From NCBI RefSeq assembly GCF_004330295.1, contig NZ_SJOJ01000016.1, positions 62,001 through 126,000 on the forward strand: a stretch of DNA of 64,000 nucleotides, read 5' to 3'. This document shows positions 32,057 through 40,961 of the stretch, piece after piece. Position 1 is the first letter of the stretch. Each line of letters opens with the position of its first letter. A program made the translations under genes and the position numbers. The notes below the pieces were generated by a model. It was not told the origin of the DNA. It did not search any database and saw only the letters and a program-made list of their open reading frames with translations. The stretch is from Rahnella victoriana. GTDB taxonomy: Bacteria; Pseudomonadota; Gammaproteobacteria; Enterobacterales; Enterobacteriaceae.

Positions 32057-32965
32057 ATGGCTAAGGATCGCGCACTCACACTGGAAGCCTTAAGGGTCAT
32101 GGATGCGATTGACCGCAGAGGGAGTTTTGCCGCCGCCGCTGATGAGCTGGGCCGCGTCCCGTCTGCACTGAGCTACACCATGCAGAAACTGGAAGAAGAG
32201 CTGGACGTGGTGTTGTTTGACCGTTCAGGTCATCGGACAAAATTCACCAATGTTGGCCGGATGCTGCTCGAACGCGGGCGTGTGTTGCTGGAAGCCGCTG
32301 ACAAACTGACGGTGGATGCCGAAGCGTTAGCTCGCGGCTGGGAAACGCACATCACCATCGTTTGTGAAGCCTTATCGCCTGCCGCGCAGCTGTTCCCGCT
32401 GATTGAAAAACTGGCGCTGAAAGCCAATACGCAGGTTTCGCTGATCACCGAAGTGCTGGCCGGTGCGTGGGAGCGCCTCGAGCAGGGCCGCGCGGATATC
32501 GTGATCGCGCCGGATATGCATTTCCGTTCCTCGACTGAAATCAACAGCCGCAAACTGTATAAGCTGGTCAGCGTGTATGTGGCCGCGCCGGATCATCCGA
32601 TCCATCTCGAAGCCGAGCCGTTGTCTGAAGTCAGCCGGGTGAAATACCGCGGGATTGCGGTGGCGGATACTGCCCGTGAGCGTCCGGTCTTAACCGTGCA
32701 GTTGCTGGATAAACAGCAGCGTCTGACCGTCAGTACCATTGAAGAGAAGCGCAAAGCCTTGCTGGCGGGATTAGGCGTGGCGACGATGCCTTATCCGATG
32801 GTGGAAAAAGACATCGAGGAAGGGCGTCTGCGGGTGGTGAGTGCGGAATATAACCGCGAAACTGACATTATCATGGCGTGGCGTCGTGACAGCATGGGCG
32901 AGGCAAAAGCCTGGTTCCTGCGGGAAATTCCCCGGTTACTGGCGACGCGGGAAGCGAAGTCATAG
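32057..32965 (+). CDS. yhaJ: YhaJ, LysR-type regulator
   Basis: A 302-residue LysR regulator nearly identical to E. coli YhaJ over the N-terminal helix-turn-helix (RGSFAAAADELGRVPSALSY, about residues 20-39), with the type-2 periplasmic-binding effector domain after residue 90. E. coli YhaJ responds to aromatic compounds such as 2,4-dinitrotoluene breakdown products and controls yqjF, which lies 1.2 kb downstream here. The frame runs back to 32000, but the ATG at 32057 follows AAGAGAAGAG and gives the known N-terminus. Confidence 0.94.
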   Translation: MAKDRALTLEALRVMDAIDRRGSFAAAADELGRVPSALSYTMQKLEEELDVVLFDRSGHRTKFTNVGRMLLERGRVLLEAADKLTVDAEALARGWETHITIVCEALSPAAQLFPLIEKLALKANTQVSLITEVLAGAWERLEQGRADIVIAPDMHFRSSTEINSRKLYKLVSVYVAAPDHPIHLEAEPLSEVSRVKYRGIAVADTARERPVLTVQLLDKQQRLTVSTIEEKRKALLAGLGVATMPYPMVEKDIEEGRLRVVSAEYNRETDIIMAWRRDSMGEAKAWFLREIPRLLATREAKS

Positions 32966-32982
32966 AGCAAGCCCCTACCCAC

Positions 32983-33008
32983 GCCTTCCCCCTGTGAAAG
33001 GGGAAGGC
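32983..33008. repeat. GC-rich palindrome between yhaJ and yqjG
   Basis: GCCTTCCCC / GGGGAAGGC with an eight-base loop lies between convergent yhaJ and yqjG, with no T-run on either side. The flanking sequence (CCCCTACCCAC...CGAGGTACG) looks like a dispersed intergenic palindrome rather than a terminator. Confidence 0.5.
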
Positions 33009-33019
33009 GAGGTACGAAA

Positions 33020-34003
33020 TCAGAAACGGGTATCGCGGCCGTGCTCAGAGTCTAAATCCTGCGCCGGTCCGGTGGAAATGATGCCGTACGGATTGATGGT
33101 GGCGTGACTGCGGAAATAGTGATGACGGATGTGCGCGAAGTTCACCGTGTCGCGGATCCCCGGCATCTGGTAGATATCCCGCAGGAAACCGTACAGATTC
33201 GGGTAATCGCTGATGCGGTAGCGGTCGCATTTAAAGTGCGTGACGTACACCGGATCAAACCGTACCAGCGTGGTCCATAAACGCAGATCGGCTTCGGTCA
33301 GATGATTGCCGGTCAGATAGCGGTGCTTGCCCAGTAACTCCTCGGCGCGTTCCAGCGCTGCAAACACGCCATCAACCGCCTCATCATAGGCTTCCTGAGA
33401 CGTCGCAAACCCTGCCTTGTACACGCCGTTGTTGATCTGCGGATACACCCATTCATTAATTGCATCAATCTCTGAGCGCAACGCCTGCGGATAATAATCC
33501 CCGGCTTTGGCACCCGTGGCATCAAATGCACTGTTGAACATGCGGATGATATCGGCGGATTCATTGCTGACAATGGTCTGCTGTTTTTTATCCCAAAGGA
33601 TCGGCACAGTGACGCGGCCGGTGTAATCGTTCTGCGCCCGCAGATAGATTTCATAGGCGTAATTCAGATGATACAAATCATCACCAGTGGCAGCCGGGAA
33701 GTCGGTACCAAATGTCCAGCCGTGTTCCAGCATCAGTGGATGTACCACAGACACCGGAATAATGTCTTCCAGACCTTTCAGGGTACGCATCAGTAAAGTG
33801 CGGTGCGCCCACGGACAGGCCAGCGAAACATACAAATGATAACGGTCGCGTTCAGCGGCAAAGCCCCCGACGCCATGCTCGCCCGGCGCGCCATCCGGTG
33901 TGATCCAGTTGCGGAACTGCGCTGCTGAACGTTTGAAATGACCGCCGGTCGATTTGGTGTCGTACCAGGTGTCCTGCCAAACGCCATTCACGAGTTGTCC
34001 CAT
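33020..34003 (-). CDS. yqjG: YqjG, glutathionyl-hydroquinone reductase
   Basis: A 327-residue xi-class glutathione transferase that reduces glutathionyl-hydroquinones. The catalytic Cys63 lies in the CPWAHR motif (residues 63-68) of the thioredoxin-like domain; the helical domain covers about 170-320. The frame is open to 34081. The ATG at 34003 follows a perfect AGGAGG and gives the E. coli length. It lies downstream of yqjF but is separated from it by a terminator, so it has its own promoter. Confidence 0.95.
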   Translation of the reverse strand: MGQLVNGVWQDTWYDTKSTGGHFKRSAAQFRNWITPDGAPGEHGVGGFAAERDRYHLYVSLACPWAHRTLLMRTLKGLEDIIPVSVVHPLMLEHGWTFGTDFPAATGDDLYHLNYAYEIYLRAQNDYTGRVTVPILWDKKQQTIVSNESADIIRMFNSAFDATGAKAGDYYPQALRSEIDAINEWVYPQINNGVYKAGFATSQEAYDEAVDGVFAALERAEELLGKHRYLTGNHLTEADLRLWTTLVRFDPVYVTHFKCDRYRISDYPNLYGFLRDIYQMPGIRDTVNFAHIRHHYFRSHATINPYGIISTGPAQDLDSEHGRDTRF

Positions 34004-34081
34004 GTTTCCTCCTTTCCCATCCTCCTTTGAGCCGCTTTGATGCAACCCGAATGATTCAGGGGAGATGTGCAGATACGTCAT

Positions 34082-34116
34082 AAAAAAGGGCGAGGTGATA
34101 AATCACATCGCCCTGC
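34082..34116 (-). terminator. Terminator of yqjF
   Basis: On the minus strand AGGGCGATGTGAT / ATCACCTCGCCCT closes a hairpin followed by TTTTTTA. Confidence 0.85.
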
Positions 34117-34173
34117 AGGTATTCTTGTCTTATTTCATTATAGTCTGGTTACTGCGCCCTGGTGTCGGAGCAA

Positions 34174-34566
34174 TTACCAGTTTTTCTTGATCAGGCGGTC
34201 GATGCTGAATGCGCCAGGACCGGAAGCAAACAGGACGAAGAAACCACCCGCGATGGACAGGTTTTTCATGAACATCATCTGGTTCACGCCCTGTGCAAAA
34301 TCAGTGTGGAAGATCAGGGCGGTCAGGATAGTAAAGATGGCCGTGATCAGCGCAGTAGTACGGGTAAAGAAACCAAACAGAATCGCCAGACCGCCGCCGA
34401 ATTCAAGCAGGATAGTCAGTGGCAGGAAGAAGCTTGGCACGCCCATGGATGTCATGTAACCCGCCGTTGCGGTGTAACCGTTAATTTTTCCCCAGCCTGC
34501 AACAATAAACAGAATTGGCATCAAAATACGGGCAACCAGTAAAGCTGTGTCGTTTAACTTGTTCAT
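34174..34566 (-). CDS. yqjF: YqjF, DoxX-family inner-membrane protein
   Basis: A 130-residue DoxX-family membrane protein with about four transmembrane segments (LLVARILMPILFIVAGWGK; the LLEFGGGLAILFGFF block; LITAIFTILTALIF; the C-terminal GGFFVLFASG). E. coli yqjF is strongly induced by dinitrotoluene through YhaJ, but its biochemical role is unknown. Three successive ATG codons occur; the last (34566) has six bases after AGGA and gives the E. coli length. Confidence 0.92.
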   Translation of the reverse strand: MNKLNDTALLVARILMPILFIVAGWGKINGYTATAGYMTSMGVPSFFLPLTILLEFGGGLAILFGFFTRTTALITAIFTILTALIFHTDFAQGVNQMMFMKNLSIAGGFFVLFASGPGAFSIDRLIKKNW

Positions 34567-34748
34567 CATCATTCCTGTAGCCCAAATCAGGCTCAATTAT
34601 TTAAGTATTACCGGTACGGTCGGAAAATGTTTCCTGCCGTTACCGCATCAGTTGATGACGAGATAATAAGTCGGATGAATAAGTTATGTTAGCAAGTAAA
34701 TCTGTCTGAATGATTCAAATAAATTGAACAGCCACCAGATTGTTATTC

Positions 34749-34788
34749 AAAAAGAAAAGGGCTGCCTGTTTCCAGTCAGCCCTTTTTA
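34749..34788 (-). terminator. Terminator of yqjDEK
   Basis: On the minus strand AAAAAGGGCTGACTG / CAGGCAGCCCTTTT hairpin followed by CTTTTT, 17 bases after yqjK. Confidence 0.88.
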
Positions 34789-34804
34789 CAGGAAGGAGGT
34801 TGCG

Positions 34805-35089
34805 CTATTTGTTGCCGATGGTTTTACGGAACAATTTGACCGTACCCCAGATGCCGAAAGCACGCCGGGACCAGCGGATAACGGCACTGGGATGACGGAT
34901 ACCGTAAACCGCCAGCAGGCTTGAGCCTACGACCAGATATTTACGCATATCCACCAGTTTTACCCAGTAGTGATCCACTTTGGCAGTGGCCTCCAGCCAG
35001 TCTGAACCGGCCTGAGAAAGCTCGCCGCGCTGACGTTCAATCTTGCGCAGCAACCTGACTTTTTCGACAGCACGGTTCGGAATACTCAT
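34805..35089 (-). CDS. yqjK: YqjK-like small membrane protein
   Basis: A 94-residue basic protein of the YqjK family. It has an N-terminal helix rich in Arg and Lys (AVEKVRLLRKIERQRGEL) and one hydrophobic segment at about 50-62. Function unknown. The start overlaps the yqjE stop by four bases. The conserved yqjD-yqjE-yqjK order is the main support. Confidence 0.88.
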   Translation of the reverse strand: MSIPNRAVEKVRLLRKIERQRGELSQAGSDWLEATAKVDHYWVKLVDMRKYLVVGSSLLAVYGIRHPSAVIRWSRRAFGIWGTVKLFRKTIGNK

Positions 35090-35493
35090 TGCTCGTCATC
35101 CTTTTCCAGCAGGGCACGATCGACGTCCAGTTGCTTACGGGTGAGGCTCAGCAGGGTTGAACGTTTGGCTTTCGCCAGCGTCATCGCGCCGAGGATCACG
35201 GCCAGAAGCAGTAAAACGCCGGTTGTCGTGGCTATCGCCGTCAGACGATAGGCCGGGTCAATGGCCCAGAATAAAACAACCAGCAGACTCATAAGACCAA
35301 AGGCAGTAAAGATCAGGGTAATGCCAGCCATGAGCAGCAATTGGAAAATATTGGCCTTTTCCTCTTCCAGCTCAACCACGGCCAGACGGACACGCGTTTC
35401 AACAATGCTCACCACCACGGTGGCGATGCGGGAAACGATGTCAAACAGCCCTTTACCCGGACCTTGCGGTGAAGGTTTGATCGGTTCAGGCAT
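35086..35493 (-). CDS. yqjE: YqjE, phage-holin-III-like membrane protein
   Basis: A 135-residue protein of the YqjE/holin superfamily III group with two strong transmembrane helices (about 51-75 and 84-106) flanked by charged cytoplasmic ends. Function unknown. Begins two bases after yqjD and overlaps yqjK. Confidence 0.9.
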   Translation of the reverse strand: MPEPIKPSPQGPGKGLFDIVSRIATVVVSIVETRVRLAVVELEEEKANIFQLLLMAGITLIFTAFGLMSLLVVLFWAIDPAYRLTAIATTTGVLLLLAVILGAMTLAKAKRSTLLSLTRKQLDVDRALLEKDDEQ

Positions 35494-35495
35494 AA

Positions 35496-35798
35496 TCAGC
35501 GACGGGCTAACAGAACGCCAATCACAACACCGACCGCGGCACCAATACCGACGCCCGTCCAGGGTTTTTCATGCACGTAATCGTCAGCTTTGCCGGCAAT
35601 TTCTTTAGTCTGATAGGCAATTTTATCGCCTGTATCGCTCAGACGTTCGCGGGTATCTTTCAGCAGGGATTCTGCTTTGCCACGCAGTTTGTCGAGTTCA
35701 GCTTTCGGCTTGTCGGTAGAGGTCTGGAGAACTTCTTCCAGGGTGTCCGCCAATGACTTGAGTTCAGCGCGCAGTTGTTCTGATGTATTACTAGCCAT
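35496..35798 (-). CDS. yqjD: YqjD, ElaB/YgaM-family ribosome-associated membrane protein
   Basis: A 100-residue DUF883 protein. It has a long amphipathic N-terminal helix and a C-terminal glycine-zipper membrane anchor (TGVGIGAAVGVVIGVLLARR). In E. coli YqjD tethers ribosomes to the inner membrane in stationary phase under RpoS control. First gene of the yqjDEK unit. Confidence 0.93.
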   Translation of the reverse strand: MASNTSEQLRAELKSLADTLEEVLQTSTDKPKAELDKLRGKAESLLKDTRERLSDTGDKIAYQTKEIAGKADDYVHEKPWTGVGIGAAVGVVIGVLLARR

Positions 35799-35946
35799 GT
35801 GTAAGTCACTCCATACGTTAACTGATTCGAACTTTTAACATAGCGGATATTCAGGTGATCGCAAATGCGAATTGTCTGTTTCAAAAGGCAAGTTCACTGA
35901 AAAATCCGCTATGGCGTGAGACAAAATCTGTCAGGCTGACAAGCGA

Positions 35947-36324
35947 TTAACGGCTTTCAGCCTCTTTCAGTTCAGACCTGGCTTCTTCCAGTTTTTGCTG
36001 TTTCTTGCTGATTTTCTCGTGATCACCGTTCGCCTGAGCTTCTTTCAGCTCCTGCTCACGTTCGGCAACTTTTTCACGTTTCTCTTCAACACGTTTCTGG
36101 TTTTCCGCTTTCAGACCCGCATCGGTGCAATGCGCCTGATTTTCGCGCAAGGCTTTCTCCAGACCGTCAACGCGGTTCTGGTTTTTATGCGCACGGGCTT
36201 CGTCGATCTGTTTCTGGATTTCCTGTTGCTTGGTGACGCAGCTTTCATGCTGAGGTGCGGCCAGAGCAGCGGTGGTGAACAGTAAGGCAGGGACAAGCGT
36301 GAGGGCAGATAAAGTGAATTTCAT
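35947..36324 (-). CDS. yqjC: YqjC, DUF1090 periplasmic protein
   Basis: A 125-residue secreted protein. It has a Sec signal peptide (cleavage after ALA, residue 22), two cysteines (29 and 66) that may form a disulfide, and a highly charged helical remainder (KEAQANGDHEKISKKQQKLE). Function unknown. Located upstream of yqjD, 148 bases away. Confidence 0.9.
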   Translation of the reverse strand: MKFTLSALTLVPALLFTTAALAAPQHESCVTKQQEIQKQIDEARAHKNQNRVDGLEKALRENQAHCTDAGLKAENQKRVEEKREKVAEREQELKEAQANGDHEKISKKQQKLEEARSELKEAESR

Positions 36325-36408
36325 CGTCGGGCTTCCTTTTGACCATTAAGTGAGTGTGGCACTTAATTCCATTTGTTGATGTGTTTTTTGAATAACTAGC
36401 CGCTCAAT

Positions 36409-36437
36409 CATATCACCACTGAATATATGGTGATATG
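36409..36437. repeat. Perfect 10-base inverted repeat between mzrA and yqjC
   Basis: CATATCACCA / TGGTGATATG with a nine-base AT-rich loop. There is no T-run on the minus strand, so it is more likely an operator for yqjC or an mRNA end structure than a terminator. Confidence 0.5.
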
Positions 36438-36458
36438 AGACAAATCCTGAGCGCTGGC

Positions 36459-36842
36459 TTATCCGAACTTGAGGCGGTCACGATCCAGTTTCGCCACCCA
36501 GGCTTTGGCGTGCGGCGGTTCGCAGTACTGGATCACGAACCCGGCAGGTAAAATATCCTGCAACACGGTTTCGGCCATTTTGCGTTGTGAGGCGGAATCC
36601 AGCTGTACCACCAGACCGTCGTTAAGCGGGGTGATGCTTTTGATATGAATGCCGCGCTGACTCAGGCCCTGATAGACATAAAAACCGTCGGGTAGCGCGA
36701 CGCCTGCTCTGGCAGGACGGATTTGCAGGGCGCTGGCCGGCGCCGGAAGACGGGACACCGCCAGCCCGAGCACCGCGGCCGTGGCCAGCAGCATCAGCAC
36801 CACAGGCCAGATAAATGAACGTTTGAGAAATCTGCGGCTCAT
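36459..36842 (-). CDS. mzrA: MzrA, EnvZ/OmpR modulator
   Basis: A 127-residue inner-membrane protein, the same length as E. coli MzrA (YqjB). It has one N-terminal transmembrane helix (about 12-32) and a periplasmic domain. In E. coli it binds EnvZ and connects the Cpx and EnvZ-OmpR systems. Its start codon overlaps the yqjA stop (TAATG), so the pair is co-translated. Confidence 0.93.
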   Translation of the reverse strand: MSRRFLKRSFIWPVVLMLLATAAVLGLAVSRLPAPASALQIRPARAGVALPDGFYVYQGLSQRGIHIKSITPLNDGLVVQLDSASQRKMAETVLQDILPAGFVIQYCEPPHAKAWVAKLDRDRLKFG

Positions 36843-37522
36843 TATGCGTTTTTGCCTTTGTTCTGGCGGTCAGCGTGTTTTTTACGCCACAGCACCACAA
36901 TCGAACCGACCAGTCCGCCGATCAACAACAGCACCGGCAGCAGCATCAGGCAGTTCATCACCTGATCTTCATATTTCAGGAACAGCGGCGTTTTTCCGAG
37001 GAAATAGCCCAGCGACGTCAGGATCAGGATCCACAGCAATCCGCTGACCCAGTTGAAAAACTGAAAGCGGCTGTTGCTCAGGCCAGACAGACCGGCAATC
37101 GTGGGCAGCAGGGTGCGCACAAAGGCCAGAAAACGGCCCACTAACAGCGCGGAAAGCCCGTGTTTATGGAAAAGCGCATGGGCGCGTTCGTGATAATGCA
37201 CCGGTAAATGTGCCAGCCAGCTCTGAACCAGCCTGGTGTTGCCGAGCCATTTCCCCTGTGCGTAACTCAGCCAGCAGCCCAGACTGGCGGCGCTGGTGAG
37301 CAGGAAAATCGTCAGCGGGAAATTCATCGCGTCTTTGGCAATCAGTACGCCAACCAAAATCAGCAGGCTGTCGCCCGGCAAAAACGCAGCGGGCAGCAAA
37401 CCATTTTCCAGGAAAATAATCATGAATAAAATCAGGTACAACGCCCAGACCAACTGCGGATTAGCCAGGGTTTTATAATCTTGTTGCCACAAGGCATCGA
37501 TAAGCGAACTGATAATTTCCAT
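36842..37522 (-). CDS. yqjA: YqjA, DedA-family membrane protein
   Basis: A 226-residue DedA/SNARE-associated protein. It has the FLPGDSLL motif (about 48-55) and the conserved [16 protein letters not shown] segment (about 129-144) with the essential arginines of the family. E. coli YqjA is needed for growth at high pH and for membrane homeostasis, and is proposed to work as a lipid carrier or proton-dependent transporter. Five or so membrane segments. A CpxR-like box lies upstream at 37659-37672. Confidence 0.95.
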   Translation of the reverse strand: MEIISSLIDALWQQDYKTLANPQLVWALYLILFMIIFLENGLLPAAFLPGDSLLILVGVLIAKDAMNFPLTIFLLTSAASLGCWLSYAQGKWLGNTRLVQSWLAHLPVHYHERAHALFHKHGLSALLVGRFLAFVRTLLPTIAGLSGLSNSRFQFFNWVSGLLWILILTSLGYFLGKTPLFLKYEDQVMNCLMLLPVLLLIGGLVGSIVVLWRKKHADRQNKGKNA

Positions 37523-37866
37523 CTGTGTCGTAAAACTCCATCATTTGCAGTGGGTCAGCGAAAAAAACATCAGCGGAGAATGTGTCTCGACGCAGCCTGT
37601 TTTGCTGATAAGGTCGCCTCTTCCCTGGCGGGCTTTCTGGTCAAACGCGGTTCGGGGGTTTACACGTTTTACGGCGTGTTACACACGGCCTGAACGGGTA
37701 AAAAAAGTGGTCTAACTGTAACAAAATAACAATACCTCAGACAGGTAAATATAGCGCGTTGCGACGGATCATTTAAGTCCGCAGCACGTTATGGAAAAGG
37801 GTTTTACATTGACTGACACTACCCGACAGTATCTGACAGGTGAGGGGGAGAAGGGCACAGAGGGAG
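37523..37866 (-). promoter_or_regulatory. yqjA upstream region with CpxR-like box
   Basis: Read on the minus strand, GTAAA-ACGT-GTAAA (37672-37659) matches the CpxR consensus of two GTAAA repeats with a short spacer, 137 bases before the yqjA start. No convincing -10/-35 pair was found. The rest of the gap up to the exuR terminator shows no gene. Confidence 0.55.
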
Positions 37867-37900
37867 AAAAAAGGCAGGTTGGGGAAGAAAACCTGCCTTA
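37867..37900 (-). terminator. Terminator of exuR
   Basis: Minus-strand stem AAGGCAGGTT / AACCTGCCTT followed by TTTT. Confidence 0.88.
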
Positions 37901-37908
37901 AGTGGAAT

Positions 37909-38685
37909 TTATTTGCTGTTCAGCAAAGGCGGATCGAGATGAACGACCGGGTTTTCTGAATAAAGATAACGGTCTACGTTAAACTCGAAATCATCACTGG
38001 TGGCGCGGAAAAGCATTTGTTTGGTGTTTTCCAGATGCTGCCACATCGCCAGCTTGGCGGCGTGCGGATCACGACGGATCAACGCCTTGAGGATCAGATC
38101 GTGTTCCTCACACCAGCTTTCGATCGACTTCTCGTCGATGTGTTCATGCAGCTTGCGCCAGTAAGGGTTATGCAAACGCTGACTCCACATCTTCTCGACG
38201 ATGGTGGCCAGTGCGTTGTTTTGCGTAGCCTGCGCGACCTGCACATGGAATTTCAAATCCCACTCAGAATCACGGAAGCGGTCTTCCTGCCGGGCGTGCT
38301 CCTGAATTTCCATCAGACGCATGATGTCCTGCTTGGTCACCTGCGTGGCGGCGAATTCAGCGATATTACTTTCGATTAACTGGCGTGCCTGCAACAACTC
38401 AAACGGACCGGCGGTGCCAAACTCGCTGCCGCAATCGGGCACGACAAGATGACGCTGCTGGTTTGACATCACATGAATTCCCGACCCTTTACGCACTTCT
38501 ACATAACCTTCCACTTCCAGCATGATGATCGCTTCGCGCACCACGGTGCGGCTGACATCCATTTCATCCGAAATCAGACGTTCGGCAGGCAGCTTCTCGC
38601 CAACCGGATATAAACCTGTTTCGATGCGTTCCTTGAGCGTGGCAGCCAGTTGTTGATATAGGCGTCTGGTGTCTGTGGATTCCAT
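37909..38685 (-). CDS. exuR: ExuR, hexuronate regulon repressor
   Basis: A 258-residue FadR-subfamily GntR repressor of galacturonate/glucuronate genes. The winged helix-turn-helix is at about 10-75 ([22 protein letters not shown]). The FCD effector domain follows, with metal-site residues in the region DLKFHVQVA and the later HxxxH-type positions. It lies downstream of exuT with its own promoter, whose -10 is embedded in an operator-like palindrome at 38744-38758. Confidence 0.94.
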   Translation of the reverse strand: MESTDTRRLYQQLAATLKERIETGLYPVGEKLPAERLISDEMDVSRTVVREAIIMLEVEGYVEVRKGSGIHVMSNQQRHLVVPDCGSEFGTAGPFELLQARQLIESNIAEFAATQVTKQDIMRLMEIQEHARQEDRFRDSEWDLKFHVQVAQATQNNALATIVEKMWSQRLHNPYWRKLHEHIDEKSIESWCEEHDLILKALIRRDPHAAKLAMWQHLENTKQMLFRATSDDFEFNVDRYLYSENPVVHLDPPLLNSK

Positions 38686-38743
38686 ATGAGTGCTCTTTAA
38701 AGTAGTGAAACCTGTAAGAAGTGAGTGTCGGACAGACCTGTGA

Positions 38744-38758
38744 ACTTATTATACAAGT
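38744..38758 (-). promoter_or_regulatory. ExuR-like operator over the exuR -10 box
   Basis: Minus strand ACTT-GTATAAT-AAGT is an interrupted palindrome that contains a perfect TATAAT. It resembles the sites in the exuT-uxaC region (ACTTGTCATACAG) and the GT-N3-AC core used by FadR-type regulators, so autoregulation is likely. Confidence 0.55.
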
Positions 38759-38826
38759 ACCAGTATACGTTTTACGAAAGGTTGATGCACCGTGCATTAG
38801 CCAGAAAGGAGTGGGAGAAATGTCAG

Positions 38827-38862
38827 AAAAAAGCAAAGCCCGGTAAAGGATCTTACCGGGCT
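38827..38862 (-). terminator. Terminator of exuT
   Basis: Minus-strand stem AGCCCGGTAA / TTTACCGGGCTTT followed by GCTTTTTT. Confidence 0.85.
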
Positions 38863-38874
38863 GATAACCGTGGA

Positions 38875-40167
38875 TCAGGCTTTCGCAGCGTGCAGCGTAG
38901 CCGGTTGAGGTTCGACGGCTGAGCGGTTTTGCAACACAGTCCAGATGATGATGGCACCGAGCAGGTCGAAGACCGCAAGGGCTGCAAACAGCGGGCTGAA
39001 GCCGATGGTATCGGCCAGCGCACCCACCACCAGAGCGAACATGGTACTGGCCATCCAGGCCGCCATACCGGTCAGACCGTTGGCAGTCGCCACTTCGTTA
39101 CGTCCGAACACGTCAGAGGAAAGCGTGATCAGCGCGCCGGACAGTGACTGGTGAGCAAAACCACCGACACACAGTAAAGCGATAGCGGCGTACGGGCTGG
39201 TGAACAGGCCGATCATGCCAGGGCCGATCATCAGTACCGCACCCAGCGTCACCACCATTTTACGGGAGACGATCAGGTTCACTTTGAAGTATTTCTGGAA
39301 CAAGGGTGGCATATAACCGCCGAGGATACAGCCGAGGTCAGCAAACAGCATCGGCATCCAGGCAAACATCGCGATTTCTTTCAGGTTAAAGCCATACACC
39401 TTGAACATGAACAGCGGGATCCAGGCGTTGAATGTCCCCCAGGCTGGTTCAGCCAGAAAACGTGGCAGCGCAATGCCCCAGAACTGACGGTTACGCAGGA
39501 TCTGCCAGGCAGACATTTTCTTGCCGTTGTCGGTCTGATGCTGTGCTTCCTGACCTTCCAGAATGTATTCACGCTCTTCAGGGCTGAGTTTCTTTTGATC
39601 TTTAGGATGCTTGTAGAAGACCAGCCAGCTCAGTGCCCAGATCAGGCTCAGCGCACCGGTAATGATGAAGGCTAACTGCCAGCTGTGCATCACGATACAC
39701 CAGACGACCAGCGGCGGCGCAATCATCCCGCCGATAGAGGAACCGACGTTGAAGTAGCCGACGGCAATAGAACGTTCTTTTGCCGGGAACCATTCGCTGC
39801 TGGCTTTCAGACCGGCAGGGATCATTGCGGCTTCCGCCATACCGACCGCACCGCGGGCGATGGCCAGGCCACCCCAGCTGCTTGCCAGCGCGGTCGCCAT
39901 ACAGAAGACGGCCCACATCACGGCGAACATGGCGTAACCGACTTTGGTGCCCATGACGTCAAGGACATAACCGGCCACCGGCTGCATCAGGGTATAGCAG
40001 GCGGAATAGGCGGCTATAATATAAGAATATTGCTGTGTGGTGATGTTCAGCTGGCTCATCAGCGTTGGCGCTGCGGCGGCAATGGCGTTACGTGTTAAAT
40101 AACCTAATACAGTGCCGCATGTGACCAGTGCGATCATGTACCAGCGTAACCCTTTAATCTTACCCAT
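38875..40167 (-). CDS. exuT: ExuT, hexuronate transporter
   Basis: A 430-residue MFS transporter of the anion:cation symporter family that imports glucuronate and galacturonate. Twelve membrane segments are visible. The family arginines/aspartates occur in LTRNAIAAAAPTLM (helix 1) and in the loop GYVLDVMGTKVGYAMF. Divergent from uxaC across a 984-base control region. Confidence 0.94.
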   Translation of the reverse strand: MGKIKGLRWYMIALVTCGTVLGYLTRNAIAAAAPTLMSQLNITTQQYSYIIAAYSACYTLMQPVAGYVLDVMGTKVGYAMFAVMWAVFCMATALASSWGGLAIARGAVGMAEAAMIPAGLKASSEWFPAKERSIAVGYFNVGSSIGGMIAPPLVVWCIVMHSWQLAFIITGALSLIWALSWLVFYKHPKDQKKLSPEEREYILEGQEAQHQTDNGKKMSAWQILRNRQFWGIALPRFLAEPAWGTFNAWIPLFMFKVYGFNLKEIAMFAWMPMLFADLGCILGGYMPPLFQKYFKVNLIVSRKMVVTLGAVLMIGPGMIGLFTSPYAAIALLCVGGFAHQSLSGALITLSSDVFGRNEVATANGLTGMAAWMASTMFALVVGALADTIGFSPLFAALAVFDLLGAIIIWTVLQNRSAVEPQPATLHAAKA

Positions 40168-40490
40168 TTAACTCTCTCCCAGTAAATAATCCGGCGATGA
40201 CAGCGTCAGGCTGTCAGGGCGTATTTCTCACCACCTGTACAAGCATGGGGTTCTGGCTTTCCTTAACGTGTTTTCCGGGAATGTCGCCGCCAGATGATTT
40301 CACTGGGAGCTGCCCGTGCTATTACGCACTGCGTTATTGTTATCTGTGCGTAAGTGTCCGATGAACGTCCTGAACACCAGAATTACTGCTTCGCCATGGG
40401 CGGAGTGCGCCAGGGAAGTGTTTTGCCCGGGCAACAGCGAAAGGACGTGGCAGGTAATCTCTGACGCTCTTGTCCGGGCGATGCAAAGAT

Positions 40491-40550
40491 AACTTGTCAT
40501 ACAGATTTAAAATTTGAATGACATCACAAAACCACATTTAAATTGTGTGG
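40491..40550 (+). repeat. exu regulatory module, copy 1
   Basis: A 60-base element sharing its first 21 bases exactly with 40902-40961. It contains the ExuR-like TTGTCATACAG (40494-40504) and the CRP-like TTTGA-ATGACA-TCACA (40513-40528). Confidence 0.85.
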
Positions 40551-40901
40551 TTACTTAACTTTTTTAACTACAGACTTATTTACTTGATTTTACAATGAAA
40601 AGTGCCTTTCGTTTGATCGGCTTCACACTTTTTCGCCCATGAGTAACAATGACAACCTGATTATCGAAACGTAATTGGTGTAACAACTTTACGAAACGAT
40701 CACATTTAAAACGAACAGTTAATGAACGACCTTATTTGTTCGCTTATGAGAAAGAGGCTGTACAACGAATGAACGAACCGATCGCCTGCGCCTTGCTGTG
40801 CGGCGATCTGCCCTGGCAGGGAAGACGGCGGGACGGGGCGAAAGGCGCTATAAAGCCGAAATAAAGCGACAACGGGGCTTTTGTCACATTTGGTACGAAT
40901 T

Positions 40902-40961
40902 AACTTGTCATACAGATTTAAAGTTTGAGTAACATCACAAAATGACACTCTAATTGTGAGG
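40902..40961 (+). repeat. exu regulatory module, copy 2
   Basis: Direct repeat of 40491-40550. It contains TTGTCATACAG (40905-40915) and TTTGA-GTAACA-TCACA (40924-40939) and lies 190 bases before the uxaC start. Plausible CRP activation plus ExuR repression of uxaCBA. Confidence 0.85.
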
